From: Massilia putida
GTDB lineage: Bacteria; Pseudomonadota; Gammaproteobacteria; Burkholderiales; Burkholderiaceae_D
Length of the DNA: 64,000 bases
Direction: 5' to 3'
Assembly (NCBI RefSeq): GCF_001941825.1
Contig: NZ_CP019038.1
Location: 6,076,001-6,140,000, forward strand
Shown: positions 25,291 to 32,652 of the stretch, piece after piece
How the letters are laid out: each line of letters begins with the position of its first letter
Position numbering within the stretch: position 1 is the first letter of the stretch
The notes under the pieces: model-generated
Databases searched by the model: none
Told to the model about the DNA's origin: nothing
Seen by the model: the letters and a program-made list of their open reading frames with translations, nothing else
Translations under genes and position numbers: made by a program

Positions 25291-26316
25291 TTAGCGGATA
25301 TCGTCGGCGATCTTGAGCACCAGTTTCCCGAAGTTCTTCCCTTCGAACAGCATCGTCAAGGCGTCGGGAAAATGATCGAGGCCCTCGACGACGTGTTCGC
25401 GGCTCTTGATGGCGCCTTCCCGCAGCCATGCGCCGAGGCGTTGCACGCCTTCCGGATAGCGCGGCGCGTAGTCGAAGACCACCATGCCTTCCATGCGCGC
25501 CCGGTTCACGAGCAGCGACAGATAATTGGCTGGTCCGCGCACGGGCGTCGTGTTGTTGTACTGCGAGATGGCGCCGCAGATCACGATACGCGCCTTGAGG
25601 TTGATGCGCGCCAGCACGGCGTCGAGGATCTCGCCGCCCACATTGTCGAAATAAACGTCCACGCCTTGCGGACAATGTTCCTTGAGACCCGCCGCGACGG
25701 GACCGGCCTTGTAGTCGATACAGGCGTCGAAGCCGAGTTCGTCGACGACGTAGCGGCACTTATCCGGTCCGCCGGCGATGCCGACGGCGCGGCACCCGAG
25801 CTGCTTCGCCACCTGGCCCACCGTCGCGCCGACGGCGCCCGCCGCCGCCGACACGACGACCGTCTCCCCGGCTTTCGGCTGGCCGATGTCGGTGAGGCCG
25901 AAGTATGCCGTCATGCCGGGCATGCCCAGCACGTTCAGCCAGGCCGGCAGCGGCGCGAACGTCGGATCGATCTTCATGGCCGCGGCCGCCTTGGCGTCGA
26001 CGGGCCCGGTCCAGTACTGCTGCACGCCGAAGGTGCCGGCGAGGTGGTCGCCCACGGCGACGTGCGGCGAGTTCGACGCCTCGACGACGCCGACCCCGCC
26101 CGCGCGCATCACCTCGCCGATGGCGACGGGCCGGATATACGATTTACCTTCGTTCATCCAGCCGCGCATGGCCGGGTCGAGCGACAGATACAGCACGCGC
26201 ACGCGCACCTCGCCGTCGTTGAGGGGAGCGAGCGGTTCCTCCGTCACTTGCCAGTCGGTGGCCTTGGGCAGGCCGACGGGGCGGGCGGCGAGGCGGAATT
26301 GTCGGTTTGTGGTCAT
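25291..26316 (-). CDS. curA: NADP-dependent oxidoreductase, CurA type
   Basis: A 341-residue zinc-free medium-chain reductase of the leukotriene B4 dehydrogenase group, which reduces the alkene bond of alpha,beta-unsaturated ketones with NADPH. Seen: LSLDPAMRGWMNE near the N-terminus, MPGMTAYFGL, the cofactor loop VSAAAGAVGATVGQVAKQLG, and FDNVGGEILDAVL then GAISQYNN. Length and motifs match E. coli CurA (curcumin reductase) closely. It stands alone; a compact inverted-repeat element lies 17 bases upstream of its start. Confidence 0.92.
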   Translation of the reverse strand: MTTNRQFRLAARPVGLPKATDWQVTEEPLAPLNDGEVRVRVLYLSLDPAMRGWMNEGKSYIRPVAIGEVMRAGGVGVVEASNSPHVAVGDHLAGTFGVQQYWTGPVDAKAAAAMKIDPTFAPLPAWLNVLGMPGMTAYFGLTDIGQPKAGETVVVSAAAGAVGATVGQVAKQLGCRAVGIAGGPDKCRYVVDELGFDACIDYKAGPVAAGLKEHCPQGVDVYFDNVGGEILDAVLARINLKARIVICGAISQYNNTTPVRGPANYLSLLVNRARMEGMVVFDYAPRYPEGVQRLGAWLREGAIKSREHVVEGLDHFPDALTMLFEGKNFGKLVLKIADDIR

Positions 26317-26332
26317 ATGCGTCTCCTGTGAG

Positions 26333-26390
26333 AACCGGGGTCAGAGCCCGGTTTTTGGCAATTTCTTTAAATCGGGCTCTGACCCCGGTT
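26333..26390. repeat. Compact perfect inverted repeat, CGGGGTCAGAGC family, copy B
   Basis: AACCGGGGTCAGAGCCCG at 26333-26350 is repeated in exact inverse at 26373-26390 around a 22-base AT-rich centre. The arms share CGGGGTCAGAGC with the element at 13357-13527. It sits between the divergent curA and purU genes, so it is within promoter distance of both. It resembles a REP unit or a minimal non-autonomous element. Confidence 0.8.
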
Positions 26391-26442
26391 ATGCGACAAT
26401 GGCCGGGCTCAGTCAACCTCAACCATTCTGAAGTATCTAGCA

Positions 26443-27309
26443 ATGTATCCAGAATATATCCTGACCCTGTCCTGCCTGGACCACCGCGGCATCGTGCTGC
26501 GCGTCTCGGGTTTCCTGGCCGAACATGGCTGCAACATCATCGACTCGGCCCAGTTCGGCGATCCGGAATCGAAGCTGTTCTTCATGCGCGTGCATTTCGC
26601 GCTGGAAGACGACGCGATGTCCGACGAACTGCTGCGCGCCGGCTTCGGCTCGCTGTGCGCCGACCTGGGCGCGGAAGGCGCGCTGCACGACGCTCGCGTC
26701 AAGCCGCGCGTGCTGATCATGGTGTCCAAGATCGGTCACTGCCTCAACGACCTGCTGTTCCGCTACCGCAGCGGCCTGCTGCCGGTGGAGATTCCGGCCA
26801 TCGTGTCGAACCACATGGACTTCTACCAGCTCGCGGCCAGTTACAATATCCCCTTCCACCACTTGCCGCTCGAGGCCGGTGCCAGCGAATCGGCCAAGCT
26901 CGCCCAGGAGGCGCGCATCATCGAATTGCTGGGCACCCACCGTATCGACCTGGTCGTGCTGGCGCGCTACATGCAGATCCTGTCGCCGGGGCTGTGCGAA
27001 GCCTTGAAGGGCAGGGCGATCAATATCCACCATTCGTTCCTGCCCAGCTTCAAGGGCGCGCGTCCGTATGCGCAGGCGCACCGCCGCGGCGTGAAGCTGA
27101 TCGGCGCGACGGCCCACTTCGTCACGGGCGACCTGGACGAAGGCCCGATCATCGAGCAGGACGTCGAGCGCGTCGACCACGCCATGCGCCCGGAACAGCT
27201 GACGGCCATCGGCCGCGACGTCGAGAGCGTCGTGCTGGCCCGTGCGGTCAAGTGGTTCGTGGAGCACCGCATCCTGCTGAACGGCGACAAGACCGTCGTG
27301 TTCAGCTGA
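26443..27309 (+). CDS. purU: Formyltetrahydrofolate deformylase
   Basis: A 288-residue enzyme that hydrolyses 10-formyl-tetrahydrofolate to tetrahydrofolate and formate, balancing one-carbon pools. The N-terminal ~75 residues are an ACT regulatory domain (YILTLSCLDHRGIVLRVSGF). The rest is the formyltransferase-like fold with SNHMDF, the catalytic HHSFLPSFKGARPY and the conserved Asp in FVTGDLDEGPII. All family hallmarks and the usual length are present. It precedes yaeQ by 27 bases on the same strand. Confidence 0.95.
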   Translation: MYPEYILTLSCLDHRGIVLRVSGFLAEHGCNIIDSAQFGDPESKLFFMRVHFALEDDAMSDELLRAGFGSLCADLGAEGALHDARVKPRVLIMVSKIGHCLNDLLFRYRSGLLPVEIPAIVSNHMDFYQLAASYNIPFHHLPLEAGASESAKLAQEARIIELLGTHRIDLVVLARYMQILSPGLCEALKGRAINIHHSFLPSFKGARPYAQAHRRGVKLIGATAHFVTGDLDEGPIIEQDVERVDHAMRPEQLTAIGRDVESVVLARAVKWFVEHRILLNGDKTVVFS

Positions 27310-27336
27310 CCACTTTAGACTGAAAGACTGGCTTCA

Positions 27337-27879
27337 ATGGCCCTGAAAGCAACGATTTACAAGGCAGACCTGAGCATTGCGGACATGGACCGCAACTATT
27401 ACCAGGAGCACGCGCTCACGATCGCGCGGCATCCGTCGGAAACCGACGAGCGGGTGATGATCCGCCTGCTCGCCTTCGCCCTGCATGCCGACCCTCTGCT
27501 TACCTACGGCAAGGACCTGTTCGACGTCGAGGAGCCGGCACTGTGGCTCAAGGACCTCACGGGTGCCATCGACCTCTGGATCGAGGTGGGCCAGCCCGAC
27601 GAACGCCGCCTCATGAAGGCGGCCGGCCGCGCCGACCACGTGGTCGTGTACAGCTACAGCGCCACCAGCAACATCTGGTTCAAGGGCCTGGCCAGCAAGC
27701 TCGAACGCACGAAGAAAATTTCCATCATCAACATCCCGGCCGAGACCAGCGCCCAGCTGGAGCAGATGGCCCAGCGCTCGATGCAGCTGCAATGCACGAT
27801 CCAGGACGGCCAGGTGTGGCTGACGGACGGGCAGCAGACCGTGCAGGTCGAGCGCGAGACGCTCATGGCCGAGCGCTGA
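27337..27879 (+). CDS. yaeQ: YaeQ family protein
   Basis: A 180-residue protein that matches YaeQ throughout: ATIYKADLSIADMDRNYY, the PSETDERVMIRLLAFAL block, LWIEVGQPDERRLMKA and VVVYSY. The YaeQ fold resembles a PD-(D/E)xK nuclease, and the acidic residues in TDERVM and LWIEVG correspond to that site, but no biochemical activity is settled. Cytoplasmic. It probably shares a transcript with purU. Confidence 0.93.
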   Translation: MALKATIYKADLSIADMDRNYYQEHALTIARHPSETDERVMIRLLAFALHADPLLTYGKDLFDVEEPALWLKDLTGAIDLWIEVGQPDERRLMKAAGRADHVVVYSYSATSNIWFKGLASKLERTKKISIINIPAETSAQLEQMAQRSMQLQCTIQDGQVWLTDGQQTVQVERETLMAER

Positions 27880-27913
27880 TCCGTTCTTTTTGACTGGACA
27901 ATTTGTCCGGGGG

Positions 27914-27949
27914 CGCGTATGCACACGCCGGCGCATACGCGGCTATAAT
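27914..27949 (+). promoter_or_regulatory. Promoter and operator of the copper operon
   Basis: A perfect 9-bp inverted repeat CGCGTATGC/GCATACGCG (27914-27922 and 27933-27941, arm centres 19 bases apart) is followed 2 bases later by a consensus -10 TATAAT (27944-27949). There is no good -35 box, and the palindrome covers its place. The ATG of the first gene lies 6 bases after the -10 box, so transcription would begin at or next to the start codon and the mRNA should be leaderless. An activator or repressor bound at the palindrome probably controls the operon. Confidence 0.6.
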
Positions 27950-27955
27950 CGGACC

Positions 27956-28345
27956 ATGCCGATCCGTTCGATAACAGTCCGTGTGCGCTTCGTCTGGCTG
28001 GCACTGTGCGCCGTGCTGCTGAACGCGCTCGCGCCGACGGTCTCGCATGCGCTGGCCATGAGCCGGCCGGCGATCCCGGTCGACGTCTGCAGTGTCGATG
28101 GCGGCGCACCGTTCGCCGCCGCGGCCGCGCTGCTCATGCAGGACGGGCACGGCGACATGAGCCTGGCGGGCGACTGCGGCTACTGCCTCACGCACGCGGG
28201 CAGCCACGGCCTGCCGCCACCCGTGCACGCGCCGCTGGCGCTCGTGCACGGCACGGCGCCCCGTCCTTTCCTGTTCCACCACGCGCCCCGTCCGCTGGCT
28301 GTCTGGATCGCGGCCGTCCCGCGCGGTCCGCCTGTCTTCGCCTGA
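27956..28345 (+). CDS. DUF2946-type exported protein of the copper operon
   Basis: A 129-residue protein with an N-terminal hydrophobic segment (WLALCAVLLNALAPTVSHA) serving as signal or anchor. The mature part contains GDCGYCLTHAGSH, a CxxC plus His cluster that could bind copper, and His-rich stretches. This pattern fits DUF2946, a family found in copper loci of proteobacteria. Function is not known; a role as a small copper-binding or sensing periplasmic protein is inferred from the neighbours. The start at 27956 is 6 bases from the -10 box and lacks a ribosome site, as in leaderless genes. Confidence 0.72.
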   Translation: MPIRSITVRVRFVWLALCAVLLNALAPTVSHALAMSRPAIPVDVCSVDGGAPFAAAAALLMQDGHGDMSLAGDCGYCLTHAGSHGLPPPVHAPLALVHGTAPRPFLFHHAPRPLAVWIAAVPRGPPVFA

Positions 28346-28397
28346 CTTTTTATTCCGGTGTTCACGCACCGTTTATCCATTTCTGTCAGGTGAAGTC

Positions 28398-28844
28398 ATG
28401 TATCGTAAATTCCTTATGCTGGCCGCGGCCAGCCTCGTTACCACGTCCGCGGCATTCGCCCAGGTGACCGTCGGCGATCCGTGGATCCGCGCCACTGTGC
28501 CGGCCCAGAAGACGGCCGGCGCCTTCATGCAACTGCGCTCGCCCAAGGCCACGCGCCTCGTCGAGGTCCAGACCCCCGTTGCCGGCCGCGCCGAAGTCCA
28601 CCAGATGGGCATGGAGGGCCAGACCATGCGCATGCAAAAGGTCGACGGCATCGACCTGCCCGCCGGCCAGACCGTCAACCTGGCGTCCGGCGGCTACCAC
28701 GTCATGCTGTTCGACCTGAAGCGGCAGCTCAAGGACGGCGAGCAGGTGCCGCTGACCCTGACGTTCGTGGGCGCCGACAAGAAACGCGAGAACGTCACCG
28801 TGCAGGTGCCGGTCAAACCGCTGACGTACACCGCGGCACACTGA
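28398..28844 (+). CDS. Periplasmic copper chaperone PCu(A)C
   Basis: A 148-residue protein with a signal peptide ending AFA-Q. It carries the exact Cu(I) ligand pattern of the family, H-x10-M-x21-H-x-M, as His68, Met79, His101 and Met103. PCu(A)C proteins bring Cu(I) to the CuA or CuB site of cytochrome oxidases in the periplasm. Length is standard. It starts 52 bases after the DUF2946 gene and 12 bases before the YcnI gene, inside one operon. Confidence 0.93.
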   Translation: MYRKFLMLAAASLVTTSAAFAQVTVGDPWIRATVPAQKTAGAFMQLRSPKATRLVEVQTPVAGRAEVHQMGMEGQTMRMQKVDGIDLPAGQTVNLASGGYHVMLFDLKRQLKDGEQVPLTLTFVGADKKRENVTVQVPVKPLTYTAAH

Positions 28845-28856
28845 CGGGAGCGCACG

Positions 28857-29351
28857 ATGAAAACATTTCTGTTCGCCGCCTTGTGCGCGGCGCCGCTGGC
28901 GCACGCCCATATCACCATCGCCCCGGCCAGCGCGCCGGCCGGTGCCTATCAGACCATCGTGTTCAAGGTCGGCCACGGCTGCGACGGCAGCGCCACGACC
29001 GGCATCACGGTGCTTCTGCCTGACGGCGTGACGGCGAAGCCCATGCCCAAGCCGGGCTGGACCATCAACCTCGTCGAAGGCAAGCTCGCGACGCCGCTGC
29101 AAATCCACGGCAAGACGATCACGAGCGCCGTGCGCGAGATCGCCTGGCGCGGCGGACCGCTGCCGGATGCGTACTACGACGAATTCACGCTGCAGGCCAA
29201 GCTGCCGGACCTGCCTGCCCGCTACGTGTTCAAGGTCGGCCAGCAGTGCGAGAAGGGCCGCACGGACTGGAGCGACGTCGATCCCGCATCGAAGACGCCC
29301 GCGCCGGTGCTGGAGGTCATGCCGGCCGCGATGCCGCCGCACCATCACTGA
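28857..29351 (+). CDS. YcnI-family (DUF1775) copper-binding protein
   Basis: A 164-residue exported protein. The signal peptide ends HAHA or AHA, leaving a mature N-terminal His (HITIAPASAPAG), the Cu(II) ligand in YcnI. The family residues PKPGW and WRGGPLPD-YYDEF follow. Two Cys occur (GHGCDGS and GQQCEKG), which may form a disulphide. It probably passes or buffers copper beside PCu(A)C. Unlike Bacillus YcnI it has no C-terminal membrane helix and ends in a short His-rich tail. Confidence 0.9.
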   Translation: MKTFLFAALCAAPLAHAHITIAPASAPAGAYQTIVFKVGHGCDGSATTGITVLLPDGVTAKPMPKPGWTINLVEGKLATPLQIHGKTITSAVREIAWRGGPLPDAYYDEFTLQAKLPDLPARYVFKVGQQCEKGRTDWSDVDPASKTPAPVLEVMPAAMPPHHH

Positions 29352-29358
29352 GGTGCGC

Positions 29359-31644
29359 ATGCGACTCAACCATCATCGCCTTGCGCTCGCCGCGCTGGCG
29401 TGCCTCGGCACGAACGCGCACGCCGACGACACGCACCTGGAAACCGTGATCGTGACGGGCGGCCGCCCGACCTCGCTGCCCGCGCAGATCCCGACGACGA
29501 TCGAGGGCATCACGGGTGCCCAGGTCGAGGAACGGATCAACGCGTTCGACAGCGAGGACGCTTTGAAATACCTGCCCAGCCTGAATGTGCGCAAGCGCTA
29601 CACGGGGGACTACGACCACGCCGTGCTCGCGAGCCGCGCGTCCGGCACGGGCAACAGCGCGCGCTCGCTCGTGTACGCGGACGGCATCCTCTTATCGAAC
29701 CTGCTCGGCAACGGCGCCGCGTACACGCCGCGCTGGGGTCTCGTCACGCCCGAGGAAATCGAGCGTGTCGACGTGCTCTACGGCCCGTTCGCGGCCGCGT
29801 ATCCGGGCAATTCGGTCGGCGCCGTCGTCGACTTCCAGACCCGCATGCCGGTAAAGCGCGAAGCCCACGTCAAGCTGTCCGGCTATTCGCAAGGCTTCAA
29901 GTTATACCGGACCGATGACCGCTACGACGGCTGGCAGGGCAGCGCGGCGCTGGGCGACCGCAGCGGCGCGTGGTCGTATTGGATCGACGTGTCGCGTCTC
30001 GACAGCGATGCCCAGCCGATCGCGTTCGCCAACAAGCTGGTAGCCAGCGGCGTGCCGAACGGTGGTGGCGTTCCCGTGACGGGCGCGGTGGCGGGCCGCA
30101 ATCCGTCGAACAAGGATTGGTGGCTGATCGGCGCGACAAGCCGGACGCGCACCGTGCAGGACCACGCCAAGTTCAAGCTCGCCTGGGACATCAGCCCGAA
30201 GCTCCGCGCCAGCTACACGTTCGGCTGGTGGCGCAACGAGGCGGCGCGCGTGGCCGATTCCTACCTGCGCGATGCGGCCGGCAACCCCGTCACGACGGCC
30301 ACTCGCGTGAACATCGACGGCCGCGCGTACGACGTCAGGGCGTCCGACTTCGCCCCCAGCCGCGGCACGCTGGAACACGCGATGCACGGCCTGTCGCTCA
30401 AGCGGCACAGCCGCGACACGTTCGACTGGGAGATCGCCGCCAGCGTCTACGACTATGCGCGCGACCTCGTGCGCACGCCGACCGTGCTCGTGCCCGACGC
30501 CGCCACGAACGGCGCCGGCCAGGTCACGGACATGCACGGCAGCGGCTGGAACACCCTGGCGTTGAAGGGCATCTGGCGGCCGGACGCGGGCGTGCTGGCG
30601 GCGCACACGGTCGAATTCGGGCTGCAGTCGGATCACGCGAAGCTGCGCACCCGCGTGTTCGGCACCACGACGGACTGGCTGCATGCGGGCGACGGCAGAC
30701 AGGTCTCCGTCTTCAACGGCAACACGTGGCTGGAAAGCCTGTATGCGCAGGACAGCTGGCGCATCGCGGACGACTGGCGCGCCACCATGGGCGCCCGCTT
30801 CGAACGGTGGCGCGCGTACGGCGGGGAATTGGCGAACGCCGTGCTGGCGGCGCCGCTGCCGTTCCCGGACCGCAGCGAGACGGCATGGTCGCCGAAGGCC
30901 GCGCTGTCCTGGCGCGCGAGCCCGGACTGGACCCTGAAGGCGTCGACGGGCCGCGCCGCGCGCAATCCGACGGCGGCCGAGCTGTTCCAGGGGACCATCG
31001 TCGGCGATGCGATCGTCAACAGTAATCCTAACCTGAAGGCGGAAAGGTCGTGGACGAGCGAGCTGTCGGCCGAGACGATGAAGGACAGGAGTTCGCTGCG
31101 CGTGACGCTGTTCCGCGAGACGACGCGCGACGCGCTGTATTCGCAGCCGCTGCTCGTCGCCGGCGGGACGACCGTGAACACCGTGCAGAACGTGGGACGC
31201 ATCCGCACGAACGGCCTGGAGGTGTCGGCGCAGGCGGACGACGTCGGGGTGAAGGGGCTGGCTTTGTCGTCCAGCCTGACGTATGCCGATTCCATCATCG
31301 CGGAAAACGCGGGCTTTCCGGCAAGCGTGGGCAAGTGGCAGCCGCGCGTGCCGCGCTGGCGCGCGACGATGCTTGCGACGTGGAAGGCGAACGACAAGTG
31401 GACCGCGACGCTGGGCGCCCGCTACAGCGGCCGCCAGTACGGGACGCTGGACAACAGCGACCCGAACGGCGATGCCTACATGGGGGTGTCGGATTATCTC
31501 GTGGTCGACGCGCGGCTGCGCTATCGTTTTGGCCGCCGGTGGAGCGCGGCGGTCGGCGTCGACAACCTGGGCGACCGCAAGTACTGGGCGTTCCATCCGT
31601 ACACGCAGCGGACCGTCGTGGCCGAGGTCCGCTGGGACCTGTGA
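29359..31644 (+). CDS. TonB-dependent receptor of the copper operon
   Basis: A 761-residue outer-membrane receptor. Signal peptide ends NAHA-D; the TonB box region is LETVIVTGG; the plug domain spans ~35-160 (VLYGPFAAAYPGNSVGAVVDF). The barrel ends in RTVVAEVRWDL. The start at 29359 follows the YcnI stop by 7 bases. Its place after three copper-type periplasmic genes suggests a copper or copper-complex importer of the OprC/NosA kind. Some Met/His-rich parts are expected for that, but I cannot point to a proven copper site. It could instead be for a metallophore. Confidence 0.85.
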   Translation: MRLNHHRLALAALACLGTNAHADDTHLETVIVTGGRPTSLPAQIPTTIEGITGAQVEERINAFDSEDALKYLPSLNVRKRYTGDYDHAVLASRASGTGNSARSLVYADGILLSNLLGNGAAYTPRWGLVTPEEIERVDVLYGPFAAAYPGNSVGAVVDFQTRMPVKREAHVKLSGYSQGFKLYRTDDRYDGWQGSAALGDRSGAWSYWIDVSRLDSDAQPIAFANKLVASGVPNGGGVPVTGAVAGRNPSNKDWWLIGATSRTRTVQDHAKFKLAWDISPKLRASYTFGWWRNEAARVADSYLRDAAGNPVTTATRVNIDGRAYDVRASDFAPSRGTLEHAMHGLSLKRHSRDTFDWEIAASVYDYARDLVRTPTVLVPDAATNGAGQVTDMHGSGWNTLALKGIWRPDAGVLAAHTVEFGLQSDHAKLRTRVFGTTTDWLHAGDGRQVSVFNGNTWLESLYAQDSWRIADDWRATMGARFERWRAYGGELANAVLAAPLPFPDRSETAWSPKAALSWRASPDWTLKASTGRAARNPTAAELFQGTIVGDAIVNSNPNLKAERSWTSELSAETMKDRSSLRVTLFRETTRDALYSQPLLVAGGTTVNTVQNVGRIRTNGLEVSAQADDVGVKGLALSSSLTYADSIIAENAGFPASVGKWQPRVPRWRATMLATWKANDKWTATLGARYSGRQYGTLDNSDPNGDAYMGVSDYLVVDARLRYRFGRRWSAAVGVDNLGDRKYWAFHPYTQRTVVAEVRWDL

Positions 31645-32415
31645 TCAGCGCGGGGCGGCGCCCAGGCGGCGGACGTTGCCGGAACCGACGACGGACTTGG
31701 TGATCTGCGGATCGCCGTAGTAACTGACGTCGCCCGAGCCGGCCACCGTCAGGCTCAGGCTGTCGCGCACCCACAGCGTCACGTTGCCGGAACCCGCCAC
31801 GGTGACGCTGGCGTTCTCGGTGCGCACATGGGCCAGGTCGACGGTGCCGGAACCGCCGATCGAGATCGACGTGCTGCGCGCCGTGCCGTCCAGGACTTTC
31901 AGGTCGCCGCTGCCGCCGAGGGCGACGTTGACGGATTCGCCCTCGATGCGGTGGACCTTGATGGCGCCCGAGCCGCCCACGTCGAACTTGACGCGGCCGC
32001 CGCGCACGACGTCGGCATCGATATTGCCCGAGCCGCCCAGCACGAGACGATCGACGCTGCGCGCCTGCACGAGGACTTTCAGGTTGCGGGTGCGCAGGTT
32101 GGTGTTGCGCTTGGCGCGGATCTTCAGCGTGCCGTCCTCGACGACGGTTTCGATCAGCGGCAGCAGGTTGTCGTCCGCGTCGATGGTGAGACCTTCGCGC
32201 TCGCCGCCGCTCCTGATCTCGACGTTGCCGGGCAAGGACATCGCGACGCCGTCGAAATGGGCGACGTCGCGCGCCTGGTGCTGGATCTTGCCGCTGCCCT
32301 GCACCTGTTCGCTCTTGCCCCAGCTCCAGTCGGCAGCAATGGCCTGCGGGGCGACGGCGATGCAGGCGAGGGCGCAGGCGGCGATGACGATGCGGCGGGT
32401 CGGATTGGCGATCAT
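31645..32415 (-). CDS. Head-GIN domain (DUF2807) exported protein
   Basis: A 256-residue protein with a signal peptide ending AIA-A. The mature chain forms a right-handed beta-helix of repeated turns bearing GGSG or GSG: RLVLGGSGNIDADV, KFDVGGSGAIKVHRI, NVALGGSGDLKVL, SIGGSGTVDLA and TVAGSGNVTLW. This is the DUF2807 pattern. Function in the family is unknown; such proteins are periplasmic or surface-exposed. The start at MIANPT has GGGAG 7 nt upstream. It converges with the TonB receptor gene with no gap between the stops. Confidence 0.85.
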   Translation of the reverse strand: MIANPTRRIVIAACALACIAVAPQAIAADWSWGKSEQVQGSGKIQHQARDVAHFDGVAMSLPGNVEIRSGGEREGLTIDADDNLLPLIETVVEDGTLKIRAKRNTNLRTRNLKVLVQARSVDRLVLGGSGNIDADVVRGGRVKFDVGGSGAIKVHRIEGESVNVALGGSGDLKVLDGTARSTSISIGGSGTVDLAHVRTENASVTVAGSGNVTLWVRDSLSLTVAGSGDVSYYGDPQITKSVVGSGNVRRLGAAPR

Positions 32416-32554
32416 GATGTTCTCCCTGTGTGCGTGGATGTTCTCGATGGCGTCATCGTAAGCGGGAGGCATGCGTCCCGATACCGGTTTGCGACAAACC
32501 GCACGAAAACCGGACCGGAATGCGCGCACGTGGAGTGGACTGCAGCATATACCA

Positions 32555-32645
32555 CGTCGTCCCCGCGCGGGCGGGGCCCAAGTATTGCGGGCATCACCAC
32601 GGAAATCGGGTTCCCGCCAAGGGTGCGCCTAGCCCGGGGACGACG
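32555..32645. repeat. Intergenic inverted-repeat element, CGTCGTCCCCG family, copy 1
   Basis: CGTCGTCCCCG at 32555-32565 is repeated in exact inverse at 32635-32645. The 69 bases between contain a GTTCCCGCC segment also seen inside the other two copies. It lies between two minus-strand genes, 7 bases past the stop of the GH3 gene. Confidence 0.72.
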
Positions 32646-32652
32646 GTTTGTC

